A DNA stretch of 64,000 nt from Streptomyces antarcticus (lineage in GTDB: Bacteria > Actinomycetota > Actinomycetes > Streptomycetales > Streptomycetaceae). Shown here one piece after another: positions 1 to 7,769 of this stretch. The notes below the pieces were generated by a model. That model saw only the letters and a program-made list of their open reading frames with translations. It was not told the DNA's origin and searched no databases. A program made the translations under genes and the position numbers. Location: positions 124,001 to 188,000 of the forward strand of contig NZ_JAPNLM010000012.1 of assembly GCF_026627255.1 (NCBI RefSeq). Direction: 5' to 3'. Numbering within the stretch: position 1 is the first letter of the stretch; every line of letters begins with the position of its first letter.

Positions 1-2
1 AC

Positions 3-1172
3 GGCGGTGGCTGGGGCGCCCCGCTGGGCGCCGACGGCACTCCGCCGCCCAAGCCGAAGGGCAAGGGCGGCCTGATCGCGGGCGTCCTCGTCGCGGCTCT
101 GCTCGCGGGCGGCATCGGCGGCGGCGTCGGCTACTGGGCGGCCGACCGCAGCAACAACGGCACCGGCTCGACCACGATCAGCGCGGGCAACACCCCCAAG
201 GACCTCAAGCGCGAGGCGGGCTCCATCGCGGGGCTGGCGTCCGGCGCGCTGCCCAGCGTGGTCACCATCGAGGCCTCGGCCGGCGACGGCGAGGGCGGCA
301 CCGGAACCGGCTTCGTCTACGACCAGCAGGGCCACATCCTCACCAACAACCACGTCGTGGCCTCCGCCGCGAACGGCGGCAAGCTCTCCGCGACGTTCTC
401 CGACGGCAAGAAGTACGAAGCCGAGGTCGTGGGCCGCGCCCAGGGCTACGACGTCGCCGTGCTCAAGCTGAAGAACCCGCCGGCCGGCCTCAAGCCGCTG
501 CCGCTCGGCGACTCCGAGAAGGTGGCGGTCGGCGACTCCACCATCGCGATCGGCGCGCCCTTCGGCCTGTCCAACACGGTCACCACCGGCATCGTGAGCG
601 CCAAGAACCGCCCGGTCGCCTCGGGTGACGGCTCCGGCGGCAAGAACTCGTACATGAGCGCCCTCCAGACGGACGCCTCGATCAACCCGGGCAACTCCGG
701 CGGCCCGCTCCTCGACGGCCGCGGCGCGGTCATCGGCATCAACTCCGCCATCCAGTCGGCCGGCAACGGCGGCTTTGGCGGCGGCCAGGCCGGCTCGATC
801 GGCCTCGGCTTCGCCATCCCGATCAACCAGGCGAAGAACGTTGCCGAATCGCTGATCAAGACGGGCCAGCCGGTGTACCCGGTGATCCTGGTCTCCGTCG
901 ACCTCCAGGCCAAGGTCGCCGGCGCCAAGATCTCCGAGCAGGGAGCGCCCGTCAACGAGCTGGTCGACCCGAACGGCCCGGCCGGCAAGGCGGGCCTCAA
1001 GCCCGGCGACCTGATCACCGAGTTCGGCGGCAAGCCGGTCGACAGCGGACCGACGCTCATCAGCATGATTTGGACGTACAAGCCCGGCGACACGGTGAAG
1101 CTGACCTACCAGCGCGGCGGCAAGCCGAACACGGTCGACATCACTCTCGGCTCGCGGGTCGGCGACAAGTAG
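3..1172 (+). CDS. HtrA/DegP-like membrane-anchored serine protease, 5' end missing
   Basis: Predicted extracytoplasmic quality-control protease. The frame is open from the window edge, so the true start lies outside and 389 residues are visible. A Pro/Lys-rich stretch is followed by one membrane segment at about residues 23-45, then a trypsin-like domain with the triad His117 (NNHVVA), Asp150 (YDVAVL) and Ser232 (GNSGGP), and a C-terminal PDZ domain (about 300-385). The layout (cytoplasmic tail, single anchor, protease, one PDZ) is that of actinobacterial HtrA proteins. A strong hairpin follows the stop codon. Substrate unknown; family assignment is firm. Confidence 0.93.
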   Translation, partial: GGGWGAPLGADGTPPPKPKGKGGLIAGVLVAALLAGGIGGGVGYWAADRSNNGTGSTTISAGNTPKDLKREAGSIAGLASGALPSVVTIEASAGDGEGGTGTGFVYDQQGHILTNNHVVASAANGGKLSATFSDGKKYEAEVVGRAQGYDVAVLKLKNPPAGLKPLPLGDSEKVAVGDSTIAIGAPFGLSNTVTTGIVSAKNRPVASGDGSGGKNSYMSALQTDASINPGNSGGPLLDGRGAVIGINSAIQSAGNGGFGGGQAGSIGLGFAIPINQAKNVAESLIKTGQPVYPVILVSVDLQAKVAGAKISEQGAPVNELVDPNGPAGKAGLKPGDLITEFGGKPVDSGPTLISMIWTYKPGDTVKLTYQRGGKPNTVDITLGSRVGDK

Positions 1173-1203
1173 CCGAATCGGGCAGTTCGGTGGCTCGTTG
1201 ATG

Positions 1204-1237
1204 AGGGGTCGTAGGCGGGATTCCGCCTACGGCCCCT
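1204..1237 (+). terminator. Rho-independent-type hairpin after the HtrA gene
   Basis: Arms GTAGGCGG/CCGCCTAC enclose a 4-nt loop and are extended by AGGGG/CCCCT outside a small internal bulge. There is no long T-run, as usual in high-GC actinomycetes. Confidence 0.75.
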
Positions 1238-1245
1238 CCCAACGT

Positions 1246-1254
1246 CCGCTTATG
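1246..1254 (-). promoter_or_regulatory. CATAAGCGG motif just upstream of the LysR gene
   Basis: The reverse strand reads CATAAGCGG. The same nonamer recurs on the forward strand at 2175-2183, between the LysR gene and the dioxygenase gene. Presence before both transcription units is what a LysR-family binding element would show; this is inference. Confidence 0.35.
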
Positions 1255-1262
1255 CTTCGCTC

Positions 1263-2168
1263 GTGTTCGATTCCCGGCACATACGGACGTTCCACGCGGT
1301 CGTGGCCTCCGGGTCCTACTCGGCGGCGGCCCGCGTCCTGGGCTACACCCAGCCAGCCATCACCCAGCAGATGAAGGCGCTCGAACGCGCCGTCGGCACA
1401 CCGCTGTTCACCCGGGTGGGCCGCGGGATGCGGCTCACCGAGGCGGGGGAGTCCCTGACCCGGCACGCCGAGACCATCCTCGGCAGCCTCTCCGCGGCCG
1501 AAGCGCAGCTGAAGGCGTACGCCCGCCTGCGCACGGGGCGGGTCCGGCTGTGCGGATTCCCCAGCGCCAACGCCACCCTGGTCCCCGAGGCGCTGAGCGG
1601 CCTGGCCAAGGACCATCCCGGCATCCAGGTGGAGCTGCTGGAGTGCGAGCCCCCGGATTCCCTGCGCAGGCTGGAACGCGGAGAGTGCGACATCACGCTG
1701 GCCTTCACCTACCCGGGGCTGCACGAGGAGATCCCTGAGGAGGTCGCCGAGGTCAGGTTGCTGGAGGACCAGCTGACGGTGCTGCTCCCGGCCGGGCACG
1801 CGCTGGCGCGGCGACGGGCCGTGCACCTGGCCGACCTGGCCGAGGAGCGGTGGATCGCGGGCTGTCCGCGCTGCCGGGCGAACCTGCTGCACGAATGCGC
1901 CGAGCTGGGATTCGTACCCGACATCCGCTTCGCCACCGACGACAATCTGGTGGTGCAGAGCCTGGTCGCGCAGGGCCTGGGCGTGGCGATGATGCCCGCG
2001 CTGGTACTGCCCTCCCTGTCCCTCAGCCGGGTCTGCGGGCGGGCGCTCCAGCCCGCCGCCCGCCGCCTCATCGCCGCCTACGTCTACCGGGACCACCTGC
2101 GCATCCCGGCGACGGCCGTGGTGCTCGACGCGTTGAAGCAGGTGGCCGCGAACCGGGTGGGCTGCTGA
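1263..2168 (+). CDS. LysR-family transcriptional regulator
   Basis: 301 aa with a GTG start. Residues 1-60 form the LysR winged helix-turn-helix (SYSAAARVLGYTQPAITQQM), and the remainder is the two-lobed effector-binding domain. It lies 79 nt upstream of a cysteine dioxygenase gene that is coupled to a YeiH-type transporter, all in the same direction. It is therefore the likely regulator of that sulfur module, perhaps sensing cysteine or an oxidised sulfur product. Effector identity is inferred only from neighbours. A CATAAGCGG element lies on each side of the gene. Confidence 0.9.
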   Translation: MFDSRHIRTFHAVVASGSYSAAARVLGYTQPAITQQMKALERAVGTPLFTRVGRGMRLTEAGESLTRHAETILGSLSAAEAQLKAYARLRTGRVRLCGFPSANATLVPEALSGLAKDHPGIQVELLECEPPDSLRRLERGECDITLAFTYPGLHEEIPEEVAEVRLLEDQLTVLLPAGHALARRRAVHLADLAEERWIAGCPRCRANLLHECAELGFVPDIRFATDDNLVVQSLVAQGLGVAMMPALVLPSLSLSRVCGRALQPAARRLIAAYVYRDHLRIPATAVVLDALKQVAANRVGC

Positions 2169-2174
2169 CCGATC

Positions 2175-2188
2175 CATAAGCGGTGCTT
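2175..2188 (+). promoter_or_regulatory. CATAAGCGG motif with AAGC-N3-GCTT dyad before the dioxygenase gene
   Basis: The repeated nonamer at 2175-2183 overlaps a small perfect dyad AAGC(GGT)GCTT at 2178-2188. Candidate LysR operator for the dioxygenase-transporter pair. Inference from position and repetition. Confidence 0.35.
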
Positions 2189-2247
2189 GGGACTTCGGGT
2201 CATAACTGTCGTTGGACGTGATGGAACGTCCGCAGGACGCTGCCGAC

Positions 2248-2796
2248 ATGACCACCACCACGCCGGCCCCTCCCACCACGAGGATGGCCGCCCTCGTCAG
2301 TGAGATCCGTATGGTCGTGGACCGGGGCCTGGCTCCCGACCTGACCGCGTACCTCGTCGGCGAACGCCTCGCACCGCACCTGGGCGCGCCCGACCTGCTC
2401 ACCCCGGCTCAGAGCGAAGGCTCCCCGGACCGGTACCGGCAGCACATCCTGCATGCCGAGTCCGACGGCAGCTTCTCCGTGGTGGCCCTGGTGTGGCTGC
2501 CCGGCCAGGAGACCTGCATCCACGACCACGTGTCGTGGTGCGTGGCAGGAGTGCACCAGGGCGAGGAGAGCGAACGGCGCTACCGGCTGGCACCCGGCGC
2601 CGGAACGGCCCGGCTGGTGGCCACGGAGGACGTGGTCAACGGCCAGGGCGAGGTCTGCGGGTTCGCTCCGCCCGGTGACATCCACAAGGTCCGCAACTCC
2701 TGCTCCGCCAAAGCCATATCCCTGCACGTGTACGGCGCCGACGTATCCCGTCTGGGCACCAGCATCCGCCGCTCCTACACGCTCCCCGTCGACTGA
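2248..2796 (+). CDS. Cysteine dioxygenase-family cupin
   Basis: Expected to oxidise cysteine (or a related thiol) to the sulfinate with non-haem iron. The 182-aa protein carries the cupin iron ligands His92 and His94 (CIHDH) and His146 (GDIHKV). Start chosen at the ATG at 2248, before MTTTTPAP; in-frame TTG 2212 and ATG 2221 are alternatives that would add 9-12 residues. The stop codon overlaps the ATG of the next gene by one base, so translation is probably coupled. With the downstream YeiH transporter it suggests cysteine catabolism followed by export of sulfur oxyanions or taurine-like products. Confidence 0.85.
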   Translation: MTTTTPAPPTTRMAALVSEIRMVVDRGLAPDLTAYLVGERLAPHLGAPDLLTPAQSEGSPDRYRQHILHAESDGSFSVVALVWLPGQETCIHDHVSWCVAGVHQGEESERRYRLAPGAGTARLVATEDVVNGQGEVCGFAPPGDIHKVRNSCSAKAISLHVYGADVSRLGTSIRRSYTLPVD

Positions 2797-3845
2797 TGGC
2801 GCTTCTCCACCGCCCTCAGGGAGCGGCGGCGGCCCGCACTGTTTCACGTGAAACACCGGCCACCTGGACCGGTGTGGCAGCCGCCGCCGGCGGGGCTCTG
2901 GCTGCCTGGCTCGTCCACCGGGCACTGCCCGTAGTGCCGATGCTCACCGCCGCGGTGGTGCTCGGCATCGCCGCGGCGCACCTGCCCGGCCTGCGGAGCT
3001 TCGTACGTGGACCCGCGCGCCCGGGACTCTCCCTGGCCGGACGTCGGCTCATGCGGATCGGCATCGTTCTGCTGGGCCTCGGACTGGGCCTGGACCAGGT
3101 GCTGCGGCTGGGCTGGGCCACGGTGGCCATGGTCGCCGGGGTGGTCGCGGCCACCTTCTTCGGCACGCTCTGGCTGGGCCGCAGGCTCGGACTGCCGGGA
3201 GACCAGCCGCTGCTGATCGCAACCGGCTACTCGATCTGTGGGGCCTCCGCGATCGGCGCGGTCAGCGAGGTGTCGGGCAGCGACGAGGAGGACGTGGCCG
3301 CCTCGGTGGCGCTGGTGACCCTGTGCGGCACGCTGGCCATCGCGGTCCTGCCGCTGCTCCAAAGCCCGCTCGGGCTCTCCGACCCAGCCTTCGGGCGGTG
3401 GGTCGGTGCGAGCGTCCACGACGTCGGCCAGGTGGTGGCGACCGCGCAGACCGCCGGCCCGGGCGCGCTCGGCGAGGCGGTCCTGGTCAAGCTGATGCGG
3501 GTGGCGTTGCTCGCCCCGCTGGTGGCCGCCGTGGCCTTCTCCGTCCGGGCCCGGCGGCGCGGGGTGCGCACCCCCTCGGGGCGCCGGCCCGCCCCCGTAC
3601 CGCTGTTCGTGGCCGGGTTCCTGGCGGCGGCCGCGCTGCGTGCCACGGGCGTACTGCCCGCCGCGGCCCTGGAGTGGGCGCACACCGCGCAGGAGGCGCT
3701 GCTGGCGGCGGCCCTGTTCGGACTGGGTAGCGCGGTGCACCTGCCGACGCTGGCCCGTACGGGCGGGCGGGCCGCGGCACTGGGTCTCTGTGCCTGGGTG
3801 GTGGTGGCCGGGGCCTCGTACGTGGGCGTGCTGCTCACCGTATGA
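2796..3845 (+). CDS. YeiH/UPF0324-family putative sulfate (sulfur oxyanion) exporter
   Basis: 349-aa polytopic membrane protein with about 9-10 hydrophobic segments and the family signature TGYSICGASAIGAV in the first half. The ATG overlaps the stop of the dioxygenase gene by one base (TGATG), indicating coupling. The family is annotated as putative sulfate exporters; the real substrate is not established. A perfect parS site (2841-2854) lies inside codons 16-20. Confidence 0.88.
   Translation: MALLHRPQGAAAARTVSRETPATWTGVAAAAGGALAAWLVHRALPVVPMLTAAVVLGIAAAHLPGLRSFVRGPARPGLSLAGRRLMRIGIVLLGLGLGLDQVLRLGWATVAMVAGVVAATFFGTLWLGRRLGLPGDQPLLIATGYSICGASAIGAVSEVSGSDEEDVAASVALVTLCGTLAIAVLPLLQSPLGLSDPAFGRWVGASVHDVGQVVATAQTAGPGALGEAVLVKLMRVALLAPLVAAVAFSVRARRRGVRTPSGRRPAPVPLFVAGFLAAAALRATGVLPAAALEWAHTAQEALLAAALFGLGSAVHLPTLARTGGRAAALGLCAWVVVAGASYVGVLLTV
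2840..2855. promoter_or_regulatory. parS: parS (ParB-binding) site
   Basis: Perfect 16-bp palindrome TGTTTCACGTGAAACA, containing the 14-bp Streptomyces parS core. It lies inside the YeiH coding sequence. Expected role is ParB loading for segregation of the origin region. Confidence 0.9.
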
Positions 3846-3950
3846 GCCGTGAACGGCGGGGACTTGGCCAATTGCTGGCCAGAACCGACCGAACGTTCCG
3901 ACTGCCTCCTGACATCGACGCGCGGCCGTGCCACGCTGCCCCGGCAAGCC

Positions 3951-3985
3951 GCACTGCACCGCACCGCACCGCACCGCACCGCACT
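3951..3985 (+). repeat. Pentanucleotide tandem repeat (GCACY)7
   Basis: Seven contiguous 5-bp units; the first and last are GCACT and the middle five are GCACC. It lies in the leader region 75 bp upstream of the trypsin-like protease start. Confidence 0.9.
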
Positions 3986-4060
3986 GCGCAGAGCCGATCC
4001 GCACCGACCGCTCTTCACCCCCACCCTGCCCCGGTCCGGGCACGGCCGAAGGAGTCCTGC

Positions 4061-5041
4061 GTGAATCGTCATCACACCGTCTTGTCCGTCGTCTTATCGG
4101 CGGGCGCCCTGATCGCGGGCGTCCTGACCGCCGCGGCTCCCGTGGCCGCCGCGGACAGCTCCACGCCCGCGTCCTTCCGGCAGCAGCACGCGCCGGGTTT
4201 CTGGACCGCGGAGCGCATGCGCGGCGCCACCGCGCTGGACATCACGGCGGTCCCCGGCCCGTCCGACGGCCCGCTCGTCTCGGCCGCCGCGTCGGTCCGC
4301 CCCACGGCCATCACGCCGACGGCCCCGTCCCCGGTGTCCCGTACGGCCTCCCCCACGGCGTTCCCGCAGGCGGGAGGGGCGTGGACGGGCGGCGGCGCGG
4401 TCGTGAAGACCTCGGGCCGGGTCTTCTTCACGATGGGAGGCCGGACCGCGTCCTGCTCCGGTGACTCGATCACCAGTGCCAACGGCGGCACGGTCATCAC
4501 GGCCGGCCACTGCGTGAAGTACCAGGGGGCCTGGCACACGAACTGGGTCTTCGTACCCGCCTACAGCAACGGCACCGCGCCCTACGGCCAGTGGTCGGCG
4601 ACCAAGACCTTCGCCACCGACCAGTGGGCCGCGAGCGAGGACATGAACATGGACGTCGGCCTGGCCGTCGTGGCCCCGCTGAACGGACAGACCCTCACCC
4701 AGGCCGTCGGAGCCCAGGGCATCCTCTTCAATGGCGGCTACAACAAGAGGATGTACTCCTTCGGCTTCCCCGCGGCAGCACCGTACGACGGCTCCAAGCT
4801 CGTCTACTGCAGCGGCAACAGCGGCAAGGACTTCCTCCTGACGAAGGATCACAGCCTGGCCTGCAACATGACGGGCGGCTCCAGCGGCGGCCCCTGGTTC
4901 CAGGACTTCAACGAAGCCACGGGCCTGGGGACCCAGGTCTCGGTGAACAGCTTCGGTTACACCTTCCTGCCGAACCGCATGTACGGCCCGTACTTCGGCA
5001 ACGAGGCCAAGGCGGCCTACGACAAGGCCCAGACGGCCTGA
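4061..5041 (+). CDS. Secreted trypsin-like (S1) serine protease
   Basis: 326 aa. The GTG start at 4061 is set by a good ribosome site (AAGGAG at 4049-4054); the longer open frame from 3842 has none. A signal peptide (basic NRHH, hydrophobic core, AAA cleavage region) ends near residue 30, followed by a Pro/Ser/Ala-rich propeptide-like stretch. The S1 domain has His150 (TAGHC), Asp198 (NMDVGLAV) and Ser275 (GGSSGGP), plus cysteines able to form disulfides. Likely extracellular. No partner gene is adjacent; an SSI-like inhibitor lies 14 kb away. Confidence 0.9.
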   Translation: MNRHHTVLSVVLSAGALIAGVLTAAAPVAAADSSTPASFRQQHAPGFWTAERMRGATALDITAVPGPSDGPLVSAAASVRPTAITPTAPSPVSRTASPTAFPQAGGAWTGGGAVVKTSGRVFFTMGGRTASCSGDSITSANGGTVITAGHCVKYQGAWHTNWVFVPAYSNGTAPYGQWSATKTFATDQWAASEDMNMDVGLAVVAPLNGQTLTQAVGAQGILFNGGYNKRMYSFGFPAAAPYDGSKLVYCSGNSGKDFLLTKDHSLACNMTGGSSGGPWFQDFNEATGLGTQVSVNSFGYTFLPNRMYGPYFGNEAKAAYDKAQTA

Positions 5042-5071
5042 CTCCGCACCCGCCCCGGCGCCCGCCGCAGC

Positions 5072-5088
5072 CCGGTACTCTGTACCGG
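5072..5088 (+). terminator. Short hairpin between protease and tRNA-Ser
   Basis: Perfect 7-bp arms CCGGTAC/GTACCGG with a 3-nt loop, 30 nt after the protease stop and just before the tRNA. Could be a terminator or a processing element. Confidence 0.45.
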
Positions 5089-5091
5089 CCA

Positions 5092-5181
5092 GGTGGGTTG
5101 CCCGAGCGGCCTAAGGGAACGGTCTTGAAAACCGTCGTGGCAGCGATGTCACCGTGGGTTCAAATCCCACACCCACCGCCA
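5092..5181 (+). tRNA. tRNA-Ser(UGA)
   Basis: Acceptor GGTGGGT/ACCCACC, anticodon loop CTTGAAA (anticodon TGA), long variable arm typical of serine tRNAs, T-loop GTTCAAATC, encoded CCA at 5179-5181. Confidence 0.96.
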
Positions 5182-5200
5182 GGTGAGTGAAGTAGCAGGT

Positions 5201-5236
5201 CAGAGGGCGCGACTCCGGTGGGGGTCGTGCCCTCTG
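5201..5236 (+). terminator. Terminator hairpin after tRNA-Ser(UGA)
   Basis: 13-bp arms CAGAGGGCGCGAC / GTCGTGCCCTCTG with one G-U pair and a 10-nt loop, 20 nt after the tRNA. Confidence 0.75.
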
Positions 5237-5345
5237 CGGTTTGCCCTCGGCGGCCTGGGTGCTGCCCGTCGCTCGGACGGCGGGGCGAGCGCTCCTGCGG
5301 TGGGAGTGACGCCTTCGGGGGCTCGGTGACGTCTGACCGAACCCC

Positions 5346-5914
5346 ATGCTGGTGGAGAAGGTCAGCGGGCAGGCCCTCGGCGACTACCTGCGGGACCATG
5401 TGTTCGCCCCGCTGAAGCTGAACAGCACCTGCTGCCCACGGACGGCGTCATTCCCGACCCGTACGCCCACGGGTACACCGACTTCACGCCCGGCGGTGCC
5501 GTCACCGACGCCAGCGACTGGAACCCCTCGTGGGGGTGGGCCGCCGGGGCGATGGTTTCCAGTCTCGACGACCTGCACTCTTGGGCGCCGGCGCCGGCGC
5601 TGGCGGACGGACGGCTGCTGACCGAGAAGACGCAGGCCGAACGGCTCCGGACGCTCCCGACCGGGGTCCCCGGGATCTCGTACGGACTGGGGATCCCCAA
5701 CACCAACGGCCGGCTCGGCCCCAACGGGAAGATCCCCGGCTAAGAGTCCATAGCCGGCCAGCTCCCCGCCGCCAAGGCCGCGCTCGTCGTACTCGTCAAT
5801 TCCGACGTGGACTACCAGGGCAAGAACCTGTCTTCGATCACCGGGAACGCCGTCACCTTCATCGTGCCCCCCGATCATCTCTGGCCCGCTCCGGTGCCCG
5901 TCGGGTCGGAGTAG
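5346..5914 (+). pseudogene. Remnant of a serine-type beta-lactamase / D-Ala-D-Ala carboxypeptidase family gene
   Basis: Only the C-terminal half survives. It begins LVEKVSGQALGDYLRDHVF and then needs a frame change near 5432 to continue (LPTDGVIPDPYAHGYTDF, later AGAMVSSLDDLHSWA and GISYGLGI). An in-frame TAA at 5742-5744 interrupts IPG*ESIAG, and the homologous text runs on to a stop at 5912-5914. Truncated, frameshifted and nonsense-mutated, so non-functional. It starts about 165 bp downstream of tRNA-Ser(UGA), a position often disturbed by past integrations. Confidence 0.85.
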
Positions 5915-6172
5915 ACCCCCGCTCCGCCCCGCCCGCAAGTCGGCGCCGGCGCCCTTGAGGCCGGGTCCTGCGGCGGTGCGCCGGGAAGAGCCGTGCCTCC
6001 CAGGGGATGTCCCGGGCGGCTGCCCAAAGGGCCGTAAAAGCCTCTTTGAGCCTTTTGGGTGGTGTTTGTCGGAAGATCGGCGCGCGTCGTGGGGGTCGTG
6101 CGGTTGCGCCCACATCATGACGAATGTATTCAGATCCGCCCGTCAGAACATCGCGAAATGAGGCACCTCGTC

Positions 6173-6589
6173 ATGGCTTACCGCAGCACCGTCACCTCGA
6201 TCTGGACCGCCGTCCTCGCCGCACTCGTGGCGCTCCTCGCCTCCCTCGGCTTCGGCGGGAAGGCCGCCCCGGCGGTCCCCGGCGTCTCCGCCCCCGCCGT
6301 TCCGGCCCCCGCGGCCGCCACCACGCGCCGGGCGGCCGTCACGGCCCGGCGGACGTGGAGGGCCATGATGCGGGGCGGTTCGCTCCCGCCGACCATCAAG
6401 CAGCGGATCCGCGCCGAGGCGCACGGCAAGACCCCGTCCGTCCGCCGCTCCACCACCGCTGCTGCCATGGGTGCCGGATCGGGATCGTCCGCCGCGGTGC
6501 AGATCCCGGTCGGATCCCCCGCCGGTGCTCTGACCACGACCGGATCCCCCGCCGGCGCCGCCCGGGAAGCGCTCGCGCTCGCCGCGTAG
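6173..6589 (+). CDS. Hypothetical Ala-rich protein with N-terminal hydrophobic segment (DUF6344-like)
   Basis: 138 aa. A hydrophobic stretch at residues 5-25 could be a signal or an anchor. The rest is Ala/Thr-rich with one distinctive motif, SLPPTIKQRIRAEAHGKTPS, which I associate with a Streptomyces family of unknown function (DUF6344); that link is from memory and unverified. ATG 6173 has AGG nine bases upstream; ATG 6158 in frame is an alternative. Function unknown. Confidence 0.6.
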   Translation: MAYRSTVTSIWTAVLAALVALLASLGFGGKAAPAVPGVSAPAVPAPAAATTRRAAVTARRTWRAMMRGGSLPPTIKQRIRAEAHGKTPSVRRSTTAAAMGAGSGSSAAVQIPVGSPAGALTTTGSPAGAAREALALAA

Positions 6590-7255
6590 TTCCCCGTGGC
6601 CCGCAGTGGTCGCAGATCCGATCCGGTGTCGCAGGCGTACACGCCGCCACCGAGCAGGAGCCGCAGTGCCCAGTACCAGTACCAGCAGGCGGCAGGCAGC
6701 AGGAGTACGCGCCGAATCCGGCGCGCGAGGACGTGCGTGAGCAGGAACGGCAGGATCGGCAGGAGTAGTAGGTAGGAAGCAGGAGCAGGTAGCGCGACTG
6801 GTAACAGGCGCTGGAGCCCGGTCATTCGTGGCCGTGGATCGCGCCGAGCGGTGCCCCAGGACTGGGGCACGGATGGATCACCCCGGCGGGCGCCGGGGGC
6901 GTGCAGGGGGCGCGAAGCTTGGTATCGCAGGGCCGCATGCCCGGGAGACGGTGGGGTTCCCGGACGACGCGGCCCTTTTCGGCATGTCCGGGACACGCTG
7001 ATCTGACGGAACGCTTCATCCCTTGTGCGGCACGGGTTTGCCCGCGTCCGGGACGTTGACCCGGGGCATCGGGGGCGTGAATAGGGTTTATCCGATGTTG
7101 GTCATACTTGCGGGGGAATCGGGGGCTCCGGGACGGTTCGCCGGGGATTCGGTGGGCAGCTCTGGTGTCGCGACGTCGTCCCACACGGAACGACCGAGGC
7201 GGTCGGCCAACTGCCCCGGTGCAAGTCCCACTTCGGTTTCCTGGAGGATTCAGAC
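6590..7255. other. 666-bp interval without a convincing gene
   Basis: CAG/CAGGAG-rich sequence at 6640-6790, lower third-position GC than neighbours, and no supported ORF on either strand. A possible promoter for the downstream small secreted protein is TTGACC (7056-7061) with TAGGGT (7082-7087), although the 20-bp spacing is long. Confidence 0.4.
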
Positions 7256-7567
7256 ATGGCAAGCATCCGTACCGCCCGCGTCATCGCCGCTGCCGCCGCT
7301 CTCCCCCTCGCCGTCGCCCTCTTCGGCGGTGTGGCCTCGGCCGACAACGGCTCCTTCGCGAACGACGGATCGAATGCGAGCGTCGCCAGCGTCATCGGCA
7401 GCGGCGTGGGCGGCAACAACCACGGCAACTCCTCCACCTCGCAGCAGGTGGCCACCGGCTCCGGCGCGTCCAACCAGAACAACACCGCCCAGGTCAACGG
7501 CTCGGCCTTTACAGCCATCCATCAGACCAACTCGAACGTCGCGGTCAACTTCCATCCCTGGTGGTGA
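7256..7567 (+). CDS. Small secreted N/Q/S/G-rich protein, rodlin/curlin-like composition
   Basis: 103 aa with a clear Sec signal peptide (SIRTAR, hydrophobic core, ASA before DNG at about residue 30). The mature ~73 residues lack cysteine and are rich in N, Q, S, G with spaced SN/QN motifs (SNQNNTAQVNGSAF, HQTNSNVAVNF), ending HPWW. Composition and spacing recall rodlin or curlin-type surface amyloids of aerial structures, but I see no definite family match. GGAGG at 7243-7247 fixes the start. It is followed by an 11-bp-arm hairpin, so it is monocistronic. Confidence 0.75.
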   Translation: MASIRTARVIAAAAALPLAVALFGGVASADNGSFANDGSNASVASVIGSGVGGNNHGNSSTSQQVATGSGASNQNNTAQVNGSAFTAIHQTNSNVAVNFHPWW

Positions 7568-7593
7568 GCGCGGCCTGAGCCGCTCCGACTGTT

Positions 7594-7645
7594 GAGGGCG
7601 CCCGTGCGACCGGACCGGCTGGGGTCCGGTAGCGCGGGCGCCCTC
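7594..7645 (+). terminator. Terminator after the small secreted protein
   Basis: Perfect 11-bp outer arms GAGGGCGCCCG/CGGGCGCCCTC enclose an inner hairpin (CCGGACC/GGTCCGG). Confidence 0.8.
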
Positions 7646-7718
7646 GCGCATGCCGGCCCGCCCTGAGCGCCCCGTGCGCATCGTTGCCACGCTTGCGACC
7701 TTGACACCACAGGTAGAA

Positions 7719-7733
7719 CTGACGGACAGTCAG
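7719..7733. promoter_or_regulatory. TetR-type palindrome before the igr-like operon
   Basis: CTGAC-GGACA-GTCAG, perfect 5-bp arms, 37 bp before the first operon gene and just downstream of a TTGACA -35-like box (7701-7706). The form matches operators often used by TetR repressors of acyl-CoA catabolic genes. No TetR gene is adjacent. Confidence 0.55.
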
Positions 7734-7769
7734 ATTTACTCGATGATGTGATGCCGGGAGGCCAGCGCC

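Noticed and set aside
6397..6826. Hydrophobic minus-strand ORF beginning MTGLQRLLPV
   Set aside because: Could pass for a membrane protein, but third-position GC is low, it overlaps the 3' part of the plus-strand gene, and no ribosome site is seen.
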